NCBI RefSeq assembly: GCF_000022325.1
Contig: NC_012034.1
Coordinates: 2,293,501-2,357,500, forward strand
Length of the DNA stretch: 64,000 nt
Origin: Caldicellulosiruptor bescii DSM 6725
Lineage (GTDB): Bacteria > Bacillota > Thermoanaerobacteria > Caldicellulosiruptorales > Caldicellulosiruptoraceae
Reading direction: 5' to 3'
Part shown: positions 52,950 to 60,942 of the stretch, piece by piece
Layout: each line of letters starts with the position of its first letter
Numbering within the stretch: position 1 is the first letter of the stretch
Notes under the pieces: generated by a model
What the model was told of the DNA's origin: nothing
The model's input: the letters and a program-made list of their open reading frames with translations, nothing else
The model's database searches: none
Position numbers and translations under genes: made by a program

Positions 52950-53702
52950 TTAGCACACCCATGGACGGTTAAATTTATCCATGCTCAGTAAATACTCTGC
53001 AAAACCTCGCTGTTTAAACTCTATATCTTCAATCCGCAAAACAGGGAAAATACCTGCTATGCTGCTTGTAATAAAACACTCATCCATATCTTTGATATCA
53101 TCTACTTTCAAAAAAGCTTTTCTTACTATATATCCTAATTTTTCAGATACCCTTATCACATGTTTTCTTACAATGCCAGGAAGCAGTCCGCACAAAATGT
53201 GAGGTGTGTAAATAACATTATTTTTTCTAAAAAAGATATTGGCAAACGCTGCCTCGCATATAAAACCATCTTGATTGAGAAAAAGACAGCTGTCAAATCC
53301 TTTCTTTTTGGCACTTTTTTCTTCTATCAAATTCACACCTATATTGGTAGTTTTTATGTAGTTAAGTATATTGGCTTTATCCTTTCTTGTGCGTGCGATT
53401 TTCAGCTCAAATCCCTTTTGGAAAAGAGCTCTGCTATATCTTATTTCCTTTTGCTTCAAAATCAAATTGCCATCAAAATATAAAACCCTTATCCCACCAT
53501 AATCTCTACCACAAAAAACCATATACCTTTCTATAGCTTCCTTGAACTTTTCAAACTCCAAATCAAACTCAACTCCAAGTATCCAGAAGGCTCTTTTAAA
53601 TCTTTTAAAGTGTTCAAACAAAAAATGCACACCTTTTTTGTCAAAATAAACCGTCTCAAAAGGAATCAATCCAAAGCTATACGACCGAAAAAACTCTTCC
53701 AA
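52950..53702 (-). CDS. pabC: Aminodeoxychorismate lyase PabC (class IV aminotransferase)
   Basis: PLP fold type IV enzyme releasing p-aminobenzoate and pyruvate from aminodeoxychorismate. ETVYFDKKGVHFLFEHFKRF at the N-terminus, the CLFLNQDGFICEAAFANIFF segment and the LLPGIVRKHVIRV motif fit the family. 250 residues. The start is TTG 53702 with AGGAGG 9 nt upstream. The position after pabB supports PabC over D-alanine or branched-chain aminotransferase. Confidence 0.88.
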   Translation of the reverse strand: MEEFFRSYSFGLIPFETVYFDKKGVHFLFEHFKRFKRAFWILGVEFDLEFEKFKEAIERYMVFCGRDYGGIRVLYFDGNLILKQKEIRYSRALFQKGFELKIARTRKDKANILNYIKTTNIGVNLIEEKSAKKKGFDSCLFLNQDGFICEAAFANIFFRKNNVIYTPHILCGLLPGIVRKHVIRVSEKLGYIVRKAFLKVDDIKDMDECFITSSIAGIFPVLRIEDIEFKQRGFAEYLLSMDKFNRPWVC

Positions 53703-53718
53703 AATTTTTGCCTCCTTT

Positions 53719-55038
53719 TTACATAAATGTAAAATAATTAATTCCTAAAATTTCTATAAATGGTCTTCCTTTGTGGATTGTCTCCCACCACTCTTCCTCT
53801 TCTTGAGAGTCCCAAACAATTCCGCCCCCAACACTAAAGTATACTGTGTCCTCTTCTATAACAAGCGTTCTGATTGCAATGTTAAAATCCATGTTGAAAT
53901 TGTTTGAGATATAACCAATAGAACCACAGTATATCCCCCGCGGACACTTTTCAAGCTCCTCTATAATCTTTATAGCATTCAGTTTTGGTGCACCTGTTAT
54001 TGACCCGCCAGGAAAGGTTGCTTCAATTATCCTTTTTAAATCCATACCATTTAGAAGCTTTCCCTTTATAGTTGAAACAAGATGAAAAACTGTTGAGTAT
54101 TCTTCAACATCAAAAAGTTTTTCAACCTCAATGGACTCTGGCAAACATATCTTTGCAAAATCGTTTCTCTCAAGGTCAACAATCATCAAAAGCTCTGACC
54201 TGCACTTTATATCGTTATATAACTGCTTTTTTAAAATTCTATCTTCTTCTGGGGTTTTTCCACGTTTAGATGTACCTTTTATTGGTTTGGTTATGAGGAT
54301 ATCCCCTCTTTTTCTTAAAAAAAGTTCGGGCGATGTTGATATTACAGATGCTTTTGGAAGCTTTATATATGCATGGTAACAGCCATAGTTTCTTTTTCTG
54401 AGGTTAAAATACAAAAAGTCAGAGTCAAATACTCCTTTTACAAAAAAGCGCTGTGAAAGATTTACTTGGTAAACATCACCTTCAAAAATATAATTCTTTA
54501 TTCTTTTCACCGCTTGCATGTATTCTGACTTTTCAAAGTTGCACCAAGCTCTTTCAATGCAAGTTCTTTTAAAGCTTGGCAGAGCAAGGTTTTCACTTAT
54601 TAGGATCATTTCGAATTCTTGTGCTAAAGCTTTAGATGTAAAAGAAGCATATGTCTTTTTTTCAAAGTGGTCAATAACAACAAAATCTTCAAAATATCCA
54701 AAATACGCTTTGGGAATAGGAGAAGTATCTTTTTTCCTTTCAATTTCAAAAAGGTCAACACCAAAGTTGTAAGAAAAATATCCTGCAAACCCACCATTAA
54801 AAACAAAATCAGAAGTGTCTTTATTTTTTTCTACTTTGTCTGAAAGTTGCTTTAAATATTCAAAAACATCATCATCTTCATTGCAGATAAAAACTTCTTT
54901 GGGCTTTAAAAACAAAAAAGAATATCTTCCATACCTCTTGCTCAGCATACTGCTCTCAAGCAAAACTGAAAAATCACTTTTCAAATGACAAAAAATCAAA
55001 AATGGGTCAGGTACTATGTTATAAACTAAAATCTGCAC
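53719..55038 (-). CDS. pabB: Aminodeoxychorismate synthase component I PabB
   Basis: Chorismate-binding enzyme that aminates chorismate with ammonia from PabA. The conserved C-terminal half has FLRKRGDILITKPIKGTSKR, the PIKGT motif of PabB (as distinct from PIAGT of TrpE), SELLMIVDLERNDFAKIC and FPGGSITGAPKLNAIKIIEE. 439 residues. The start is GTG 55038 after GGGTGAG. It lies 9 nt after pabA. Confidence 0.93.
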   Translation of the reverse strand: MQILVYNIVPDPFLIFCHLKSDFSVLLESSMLSKRYGRYSFLFLKPKEVFICNEDDDVFEYLKQLSDKVEKNKDTSDFVFNGGFAGYFSYNFGVDLFEIERKKDTSPIPKAYFGYFEDFVVIDHFEKKTYASFTSKALAQEFEMILISENLALPSFKRTCIERAWCNFEKSEYMQAVKRIKNYIFEGDVYQVNLSQRFFVKGVFDSDFLYFNLRKRNYGCYHAYIKLPKASVISTSPELFLRKRGDILITKPIKGTSKRGKTPEEDRILKKQLYNDIKCRSELLMIVDLERNDFAKICLPESIEVEKLFDVEEYSTVFHLVSTIKGKLLNGMDLKRIIEATFPGGSITGAPKLNAIKIIEELEKCPRGIYCGSIGYISNNFNMDFNIAIRTLVIEEDTVYFSVGGGIVWDSQEEEEWWETIHKGRPFIEILGINYFTFM

Positions 55039-55047
55039 TTTAAATTC

Positions 55048-55611
55048 TCACCCTTTTAAAAAGTTTGCAAGCATCAAAAGTCCATGCTGAGTTGCAATTG
55101 ACTCAGGATGAAACTGCACACCTTCTATTTTAAACCTTTTGTGTCTTATACCCATAACCTCTCCCTCTTTTGATACTGCTGTGATGGTAAGCTGCGTGCT
55201 GTCAACATCATCTATCACAAGAGAGTGGTATCGCACAACGCGCAGAGGGTTTTTGAGGTTTTCAAATACTCCTTTTTGGTTATGAAATACTGTGTCTACT
55301 ATCCCGTGCATAGGTCTTTTTGCCTTTTTAAGTTTTGCCCCAAAGAACATGCCAATTGCCTGATGTCCAAGACATACACCAAGAATACTTTTTGTATCTT
55401 TAAACTTTTCTATGATCTCAAACAAAATCTTATCGTCGGAAGGCCGCCCTGGTCCAGGAGAAAGAACAATGTGAGTCGGGTTTAGCTTGTAAATATCTTC
55501 TATGGTAAGCTTGTCGCGGTTTATCACAGTGGTAGACACCTTGAGTCTTAAAAAATAGTTGTAGAGATTATACGTAAACGAATCAAAATTGTCAACAATC
55601 AGCACTTTCAT
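55048..55611 (-). CDS. pabA: Aminodeoxychorismate synthase component II PabA (glutamine amidotransferase)
   Basis: Class I glutamine amidotransferase, 187 residues. Catalytic Cys is in GVCLGHQAIG (about 79), His-Glu in VQFHPESIAT (about 168), with LSPGPGRPSD. It could serve both PabB and TrpE, as in Bacillus, since no trp genes are in view. It is the first gene of the pabABC operon that feeds folate synthesis. Confidence 0.92.
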   Translation of the reverse strand: MKVLIVDNFDSFTYNLYNYFLRLKVSTTVINRDKLTIEDIYKLNPTHIVLSPGPGRPSDDKILFEIIEKFKDTKSILGVCLGHQAIGMFFGAKLKKAKRPMHGIVDTVFHNQKGVFENLKNPLRVVRYHSLVIDDVDSTQLTITAVSKEGEVMGIRHKRFKIEGVQFHPESIATQHGLLMLANFLKG

Positions 55612-55773
55612 TGTAACCCCTTCTTTTTTAAAAAGACCTCATTTTGCACAGTATCCTTTTTGATACTTTATATCATAAAAGTGCATTCTTGTACTCTTCT
55701 ACTTTTCACTATTATACTATAACTTGCAAAGGCACACATCAATATTTTGCAACCTTCTGCCAAATTAAAGCTA

Positions 55774-55801
55774 TTCACAAATTTCAAAAAAGGATTATAA
55801 T
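55774..55801 (+). promoter_or_regulatory. Promoter of the DUF362 gene
   Basis: TTCACA (55774-55779) and TATAAT (55796-55801), 16-nt spacer, about 36 nt before the start codon. Confidence 0.65.
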
Positions 55802-55836
55802 TTTACTTACCTGAAAATTTTGAAAGGAGTTGAAAA

Positions 55837-56964
55837 TTGAAAATGGCAAAATCAAAGGTATATTTCACAGATTTTAAAACCAAACCGGGGTACAATATGC
55901 TTGACAAGCTTGAAAACCTTGTGAAAAAAGCAGGAATTGAAACAATAGATTTTAAAAACAAGTTTGTTGCTATCAAGGTCCACTTTGGAGAACCAGGCAA
56001 TCTTGCGTATATAAGACCAAACTACGTTGCAAGGATTGTAAAACTTATCAAAAGTCTTGGTGGTAAGCCTTTTGTAACAGATGCAAACACACTTTACACA
56101 GGAAGAAGGAGCAATGCTTTAGACCATTTACAAGCAGCTTACGAAAATGGGTTTAACCCGCTTGTGCTTGGCTGTCATGTAATAATTGCAGATGGGCTAA
56201 AAGGTACAGAGTACAGAGAGATTGAGGTGAATCTCAAGCACACCCAAAAAGCAAAGATAGGTTCTGCCATCGCAGATGCTGATATTATAATTTCAATGAA
56301 CCACTTCAAAGGTCATGAGATGACAGGATTTGGAGGTGCAATCAAGAACATTGGAATGGGCTCAGGCTCTCGCGGTGGAAAGCTTTTTATGCACTCATCC
56401 TCAAAGCCGGTTATAAAGACATCAAAATGTGTTGGCTGCGGAATGTGCGTCAAAAGCTGTGCTCAGCTTGCTATAACTTTGAATGAGAAGAAAAAAGCTG
56501 TCATTGACTATGAAAAATGTGTTGGATGTGGTCAGTGCGTTGCAGTTTGTCAGTTTGGCGCAGCAACTGTAAGATGGGATGAGGCAGCATCAATCGCAAG
56601 TGAAAAGATTGCTGAGTATACCTATGCAGTTTTAAAAGACAAACCCAATTTTCATATAAACTTTATAATGAACATTTCACCTGATTGCGACTGCTGGTCA
56701 CATAATGATATTCCTATTGCACCAGACATTGGCATTGCAGCATCATTTGACCCTGTTGCACTTGACAAAGCATGTGTTGACCTTGTAAATAGTTCTGCAT
56801 TCACACCAGCTGGGTCTGCATTTGAAACGGCAAAACATATTGAGATTGACGGTAAAATTGACAGATTCAAGAGTATTCATCCTGACACAGACTGGCAAGT
56901 AGCACTAAAACATGCTCAGGAGATTGGACTTGGAAGTTTAGAATATGAGCTGGTACATGTTTAA
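55837..56964 (+). CDS. DUF362 protein with two 4Fe-4S ferredoxin motifs
   Basis: 375 residues. The DUF362 domain (about 1-180; FVAIKVHFGEPGNLAYIRPN, ISMNHFKGHEMTGFGGAIKN) is followed by two CxxCxxCxxxC clusters (CVGCGMCVKSC at about 194 and CVGCGQCVAVC at about 224) and a C-terminal DUF362 part (HNDIPIAPDIGIAASFDPVA). An electron-transfer or maturation role is inferred. TTG 55837 is 7 nt after GAAAGGAG; ATG 55843 is an alternative. Confidence 0.9.
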   Translation: MKMAKSKVYFTDFKTKPGYNMLDKLENLVKKAGIETIDFKNKFVAIKVHFGEPGNLAYIRPNYVARIVKLIKSLGGKPFVTDANTLYTGRRSNALDHLQAAYENGFNPLVLGCHVIIADGLKGTEYREIEVNLKHTQKAKIGSAIADADIIISMNHFKGHEMTGFGGAIKNIGMGSGSRGGKLFMHSSSKPVIKTSKCVGCGMCVKSCAQLAITLNEKKKAVIDYEKCVGCGQCVAVCQFGAATVRWDEAASIASEKIAEYTYAVLKDKPNFHINFIMNISPDCDCWSHNDIPIAPDIGIAASFDPVALDKACVDLVNSSAFTPAGSAFETAKHIEIDGKIDRFKSIHPDTDWQVALKHAQEIGLGSLEYELVHV

Positions 56965-56989
56965 CTAACATATTAAAATAGGTTAAAAT

Positions 56990-57026
56990 AGGGGCTGTCC
57001 AAAAAATGAATGGATAGCCCCTTTTT
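56990..57026 (+). terminator. Terminator of the DUF362 gene with CTGTCCAA arm
   Basis: AGGGGCT (56990-56996) pairs with AGCCCCT (57016-57022), extended inside by TCCA/TGGA, followed by TTTT. Its layout matches the terminator at 22641-22679. Confidence 0.85.
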
Positions 57027-57157
57027 AACAAAATATATAGCTTTTTAATTTGTAGAGTTTCACGTGTATATTATTTAACCACTTTATTGAAGAAAGATTC
57101 ATAAATACTTTTGAACATAGCAGCTGAAAATAAAATATGGATGCATTCTCAATTATT

Positions 57158-57715
57158 TTAATTTGCCAGACATTTATTTTTAAGTGATAGAGAATGTATA
57201 TCAATACTATTTAACGGACTGGCATCACCTGTTCCAAAACAAATAAGATGAATATAATATTCTTTACCAGCTTGCCAAATACTTACGGCTACGTTTTCAG
57301 GAATTTGACCTGGCAAAAACTCTATACGCTTTATGGCATTATTGCCATAATAAATTTTGTGATACTCAGCTTCAAAAAGATGATCCTCATCAGCCTTAAA
57401 TCGTCTCACAGCACTCCATCTCATCCATCCAATAACTGCTAATTTATTAGAAGAAGATGGTGTAAAATATCCAACCTTCCAAAACCCAAATTTGTTTTTA
57501 ACTAAATAAACAAGCACAATATCACTCCTTTTCGAATTTGTTTTTATGATTTTAATTTCATTGCCATTATCATCAAAACTCCTCGCTAATGTTTGTATGT
57601 TAGCAGAACTGAACCCTGCTCTCCAAAGCGTAATTGAAAAACTTCCCTTTATGATAGTAATAAACACAAACACCAAAATCAATATCGCCAATATCACCAA
57701 ATGAATTTTTTTCAT
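57158..57715 (-). CDS. Membrane-anchored protein of unknown function
   Basis: 185 residues. It has an N-terminal signal anchor (residues 5-24, LVILAILILVFVFITIIK), then an extracytoplasmic domain rich in aromatic residues (NKFGFWKVGYFTPSS, IGWMRWSAVRRFK, VAVSIWQAGKEYYIHLICFG). No family recognised. It starts 17 nt after the end of the partly IS-disrupted gene at 57733, with which it may form an operon. Confidence 0.65.
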   Translation of the reverse strand: MKKIHLVILAILILVFVFITIIKGSFSITLWRAGFSSANIQTLARSFDDNGNEIKIIKTNSKRSDIVLVYLVKNKFGFWKVGYFTPSSSNKLAVIGWMRWSAVRRFKADEDHLFEAEYHKIYYGNNAIKRIEFLPGQIPENVAVSIWQAGKEYYIHLICFGTGDASPLNSIDIHSLSLKNKCLAN

Positions 57716-57732
57716 TTTTGTTTGCCACCCTT

Positions 57733-58000
57733 CTATTCACAATGAAGAGGGAACTGTGGATTGCATGGATAGATAGTTTGAACAACTTTGCTTTCTGGAC
57801 CGGATATGCGAATTCCATCTACCGTAGCGCGTTGAGGAACAGAATAACCTCTACAATATGCTTCAACAGCACCACTAATACTATCGTATCCAGAAGGAAT
57901 AATATCAATTGTTCTCTTACCCTGGATAACATCTGGTGCAGCAACCCATACTCCATTTTTGTTTTTATATGATAACTTTGGTATTTGATAACCTATAACG
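57733..58000 (-). pseudogene. C-terminal part of an exported or surface protein cut by an insertion sequence
   Basis: From 58000 down to the stop at 57733 the frame reads GYQIPKLSYKNKNGVWVAAP, then YDSISGAVEAYCRGYSVPQR and ends NPQFPLHCE. The open frame continues upstream to 58098 only through the end of the insertion sequence (hydrophobic residues FFFICYYVYFIWLFLL come from IS DNA). The original 5' end should lie right of 60668, where I see no clear matching coding sequence. Function unknown. Confidence 0.55.
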
Positions 58001-58121
58001 AGGTTGTTGAATAAAAGAAATAACCATATAAAGTAAACATAGTAACAAATGAAAAAAAACCTTGTATTATAATTTAATTTAAGAGAAAACCACAACAAAA
58101 CACAAGGGGGAAAAGATACAT

Positions 58122-59072
58122 ATGAATATTAAAGCACAAAATAAGAAATTTTTAAAGCTACTTTTTGTAGTGAAAAAGGTTGCTGAAGCTCTGTCAAGGA
58201 GAATAAAGCACAATAGAAGAGGACGCTCAAGGAAATTTAATTTGTTTCAAATAATAGCTTGTCTGGTTTACAAAGTTAAGAAGGGGATAAAAAGTTTCAG
58301 AGAATTAGAATATCGAATAAATCAAGACATAGAGTTTAAAAGAGCAATAGGTATAGAAGAAAGTCCAAACTATTCATATTTTGCAAAGTTGTTAAGAAAA
58401 ATAGAAGAAAAATACATGCAAGATATAAGAGAGATACTAATAGCTGAAATAGAACCTGATATTAGTATAGCGATAGTAGATTCTACGCCGCTGAGAAGTG
58501 CCAAAAATGATTCAGAAGCAAAAATAGATATACATATTACAATAGGATTTTTCAGGGGATACAAATTACATCTTTTGTGTGCAGGTAAAGAAGAAGTAAT
58601 ACCACTTTTCTGGATTTTAACAGGGGCAAATGAACATGACTCAAGACAAGAAGAGCTTTTGTATAGGGCATGGGGCTTTGGCTGTGAGATTGTATTAGCA
58701 GATGCAGGATACGACTGTAGCAGATGGTTTAATATAGCAAATGAGCTTAAAGTTAAGTTTGTTGCTGGGATAAACAAAAGAAATATGAAAGACAAAAACA
58801 ATGTGAGCAATAGTTTTAGAAGCAAGAATATAAGATTTTTAGAAACTGAAGAAGGTAAGAAGCTATACAGGCACAGAACAAAGATTGAAAGGTTATTTAG
58901 CAAATTAAAAGGTGAATATAATCTTGAGAATGTGAGGCTCAAGGGATTTAGAAATTATAAAAGGTATATTGATTGGATACTAATTACTTTTCTATTTGAA
59001 CAACCTCTCAGAAAGTTAGAAGGCAAGAAGTTTTCTTCCGCTTATGAAGAGACTATAAATAATTTTGTGTAA
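58122..59072 (+). CDS. DDE transposase of the outer insertion sequence
   Basis: 316 residues as read. The DDE residues are likely in IVDSTPLRSAKND, VLADAGYDCSRWF and KIERLFSKLKGEYNLENVRL (DDE_Tnp_1). The last seven residues (ETINNFV) and the stop codon come from the terminal repeat of the inserted IS256-type element. Rejoining the two target copies gives SSAYE followed by TGA, an original length of 309. The enzyme is therefore nearly intact. Confidence 0.85.
   Translation: MNIKAQNKKFLKLLFVVKKVAEALSRRIKHNRRGRSRKFNLFQIIACLVYKVKKGIKSFRELEYRINQDIEFKRAIGIEESPNYSYFAKLLRKIEEKYMQDIREILIAEIEPDISIAIVDSTPLRSAKNDSEAKIDIHITIGFFRGYKLHLLCAGKEEVIPLFWILTGANEHDSRQEELLYRAWGFGCEIVLADAGYDCSRWFNIANELKVKFVAGINKRNMKDKNNVSNSFRSKNIRFLETEEGKKLYRHRTKIERLFSKLKGEYNLENVRLKGFRNYKRYIDWILITFLFEQPLRKLEGKKFSSAYEETINNFV
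59041..59048 (+). repeat. Target duplication of the IS256-type element, left copy
   Basis: CTTATGAA, repeated at 60600-60607. Confidence 0.85.
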
Positions 59073-59080
59073 AGTATAAG

Positions 59081-59138
59081 AACCTCCTTCTTGGTAAGAA
59101 TCAGAATATAACAAAAATATCCAAGAAGGAGGTTTTTT
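59081..59138 (+). terminator. Leader hairpin with U-run that covers the IS256 transposase ribosome-binding site
   Basis: AACCTCCTTCTTGG (59081-59094) pairs perfectly over 14 bp with CCAAGAAGGAGGTT (59121-59134), followed by six T. The 3' arm contains AAGGAGG, the ribosome-binding site for ATG 59142. In read-through RNA this would both terminate transcription and hide the site. Confidence 0.75.
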
Positions 59139-59141
59139 GTT

Positions 59142-60365
59142 ATGGAGAATGTTTTAACAAAAGAGCAGCTCTTAGAGTTTATAAGAAAAAATAATATTCA
59201 GAGCGTAAGTGATATTTACGAAAGTTTAAAAGACCTGTTCAAAGATGTACTTCAAAGCTTTTTAGAAGCAGAAATTGAAGAAACTCTGGGTTATGAAAAA
59301 TATGATATTAAAAACAAACAAACTACTAACTCTCGAAACGGATATACTCAGAAAACCGTAAAAACAAAATTTGGAGAGATGGAAATTGATATTCCAAGAG
59401 ACAGAGAAGGTGAATTTGAACCCAAGATAATTCCCAAATATAAAAGAGATATCTCTGAAATTGAAGATAAAATAATAGCTTTATATTCCAGAGGGATGAC
59501 AACAAGAGATATTCATGAACAAATAAAAGATATCTATGGTATTGAAGTATCTGCTGAGATGGTAAGCAAAATTACAGAAAAATAGTACCATAGAATAAGA
59601 GAATGGCAAAACAGACCATTGGAAAAGATATATCCGTTTATTTTCATGGACGCGATCCACTACAAGATAAAAGATGAGGGTAAAATTGTGAATAAAGCTA
59701 CCTATGTTGTTTTAGGGATTAACATTGAGGGATATAAGGATGTTTTAGGAATATGGATAGGAGAAAGTGAAAGTTCTAAATTCTGGCAAGGTCGATTGAA
59801 TGATTTAAAGACAAGAGGAGTAGAAGAAGTCCTGCTGTTTTGTGTTGATGGTCTTACTGGTTTGAAAGAAGCAATAGAAGCAGTGTTTCCGAAGAGTGAT
59901 ATTCAAAGATGTATAATCCACCAGTTGAGAAATTCATTTAAGTATGTTTCGTATAGACACATAAAAGAATTTTCAAAAGATTTCAAGAGAATATACCAGG
60001 CAACAAATGAAGAAGAGGCATTTGAGAATTTTTGTCAAATAAAAGAGAAATGGGGGAAACAATATCCTTATGCATTTAGAAGCTGGGAAAGCAACTGGGA
60101 AATGCTGACCTCGTTTTTTAAGTTTCCCCCAGAGATTAGAAGAATAATTTATACAACAAACATTATAGAAGGTGTTCACAGACAGTTTAGGAAAGTTACA
60201 AAGTCAAAATCAGTATTTCCAAATGATATAGCTTTAGAAAAGATGCTTTATCTTGCGACTAAAAATGTTGTAAGAAAATGGACGCAAAGATACAGAAACT
60301 GGGATATGATATTAAACCAGCTTTTAATAATGTATCCTGAGCGGTTGAGAGAATATATAAAGTAG
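59142..60365 (+). pseudogene. IS256-family transposase interrupted by an in-frame amber codon
   Basis: 407 codons, the normal length for the family. The mutator-type DDE residues are visible: FMDAIHYKIKDEG, VDGLTGLKEAIEAVFPKSDI with CIIHQLRNS, and NIIEGVHRQFRK. TAG at 59583-59585 interrupts the frame between VSKITEK and YHRIREWQNRPLE, which are adjacent in the family. All the rest is undamaged, so the loss is recent, or the codon is read through, or it is a sequencing error. Confidence 0.85.
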
Positions 60366-60599
60366 AAGCAATCATTTGTTCGTGTTTTTTTAACTGCTTC
60401 TATAGAAGCAGTTAAAAAAACAAATAAAAAAAAAGATAATATAACCCAGTATTAAATTTTCTCCATGAAGTTAAAAATTTATGCATAAAAAATATTAAAA
60501 TGGAAATACTAAAAAATAGAAAGTTGGCAATTAAATTTTGAATGATTACTTACCAAGAAGGACGGCTTATCTTAAATACACAAAATTATTTACACACCC

Positions 60600-60607
60600 C
60601 TTATGAA
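60600..60607 (+). repeat. Target duplication of the IS256-type element, right copy
   Basis: CTTATGAA, identical to 59041-59048. Confidence 0.85.
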
Positions 60608-60668
60608 TGAAATCAATAATTTGTGTTTGTTTTATGTATTGTTGGTAATATTTTTTATTCAACAACCT

Positions 60669-60942
60669 AATTTATAATATTTAACTTTACTCTTCTTTTT
60701 TATATTTATATCCCTCTAGTGCCCTTTAATTTAACTCAACAAAGAGGTATCAAAAACAATTAAAATGCTCGTCACCCTTGGAGTCCTGCAACTATTTTTC
60801 TGGTATATCACGATAACATAGGTAGCACCAACCACTGCGGTTAGTGTTACCTGAAAAAAATTTTTATTATTTTTTTCTGTCTACTTGACAGGGGTTAATT
60901 CAAAAAAATTTTATACTTGCGGCCCTTGTTTTAGCAGTAATA
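60669..60942. other. Spacer with a long hairpin
   Basis: A 13-bp stem with one mismatch and a G-T pair lies at 60821-60851 (GGTAGCACCAACC facing GGTTAGTGTTACC). On the minus strand it follows the SLH/WG gene, but no U-run follows. No supported gene. Confidence 0.45.

Larger units (their letters stand above)
59049..60599 (+). mobile_element. IS256-family insertion sequence, 1551 bp
   Basis: Terminal inverted repeats match at 19 of 23 positions (core ATAATTTTGTGTA), with a second subterminal inverted repeat TCCTTCTTGGTAAG (59085-59098 and, inverted, about 60548-60561). Flanked by the 8-bp duplication CTTATGAA, the usual IS256-family target length. It is inserted exactly at the end of the outer transposase gene. 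Confidence 0.9.
58001..60668 (+). mobile_element. IS4/IS5-type insertion sequence, split by an IS256-type element
   Basis: 16-bp perfect terminal inverted repeats, AGGTTGTTGAATAAAA at 58001-58016 and its complement at 60653-60668. Without the inner element and its duplicated target, the length is about 1109 bp, with one transposase gene. No flanking target duplication is evident. Confidence 0.85.

Noticed and set aside
55804-55818. Second CodY-like box before the DUF362 gene
   Set aside because: Only 12 of 15 positions match, and one half is poor; not separable from chance in AT-rich DNA.
59619-60365. Second half of the IS256 transposase as an independent gene
   Set aside because: It is in the same frame as the first half and lacks its own ribosome-binding site; it is one gene broken by TAG.
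60700-60870. Minus-strand peptide reading VTLTAVVGATYVIVIYQ
   Set aside because: No start codon or ribosome-binding site; the stretch overlaps a hairpin and is preceded by a stop.
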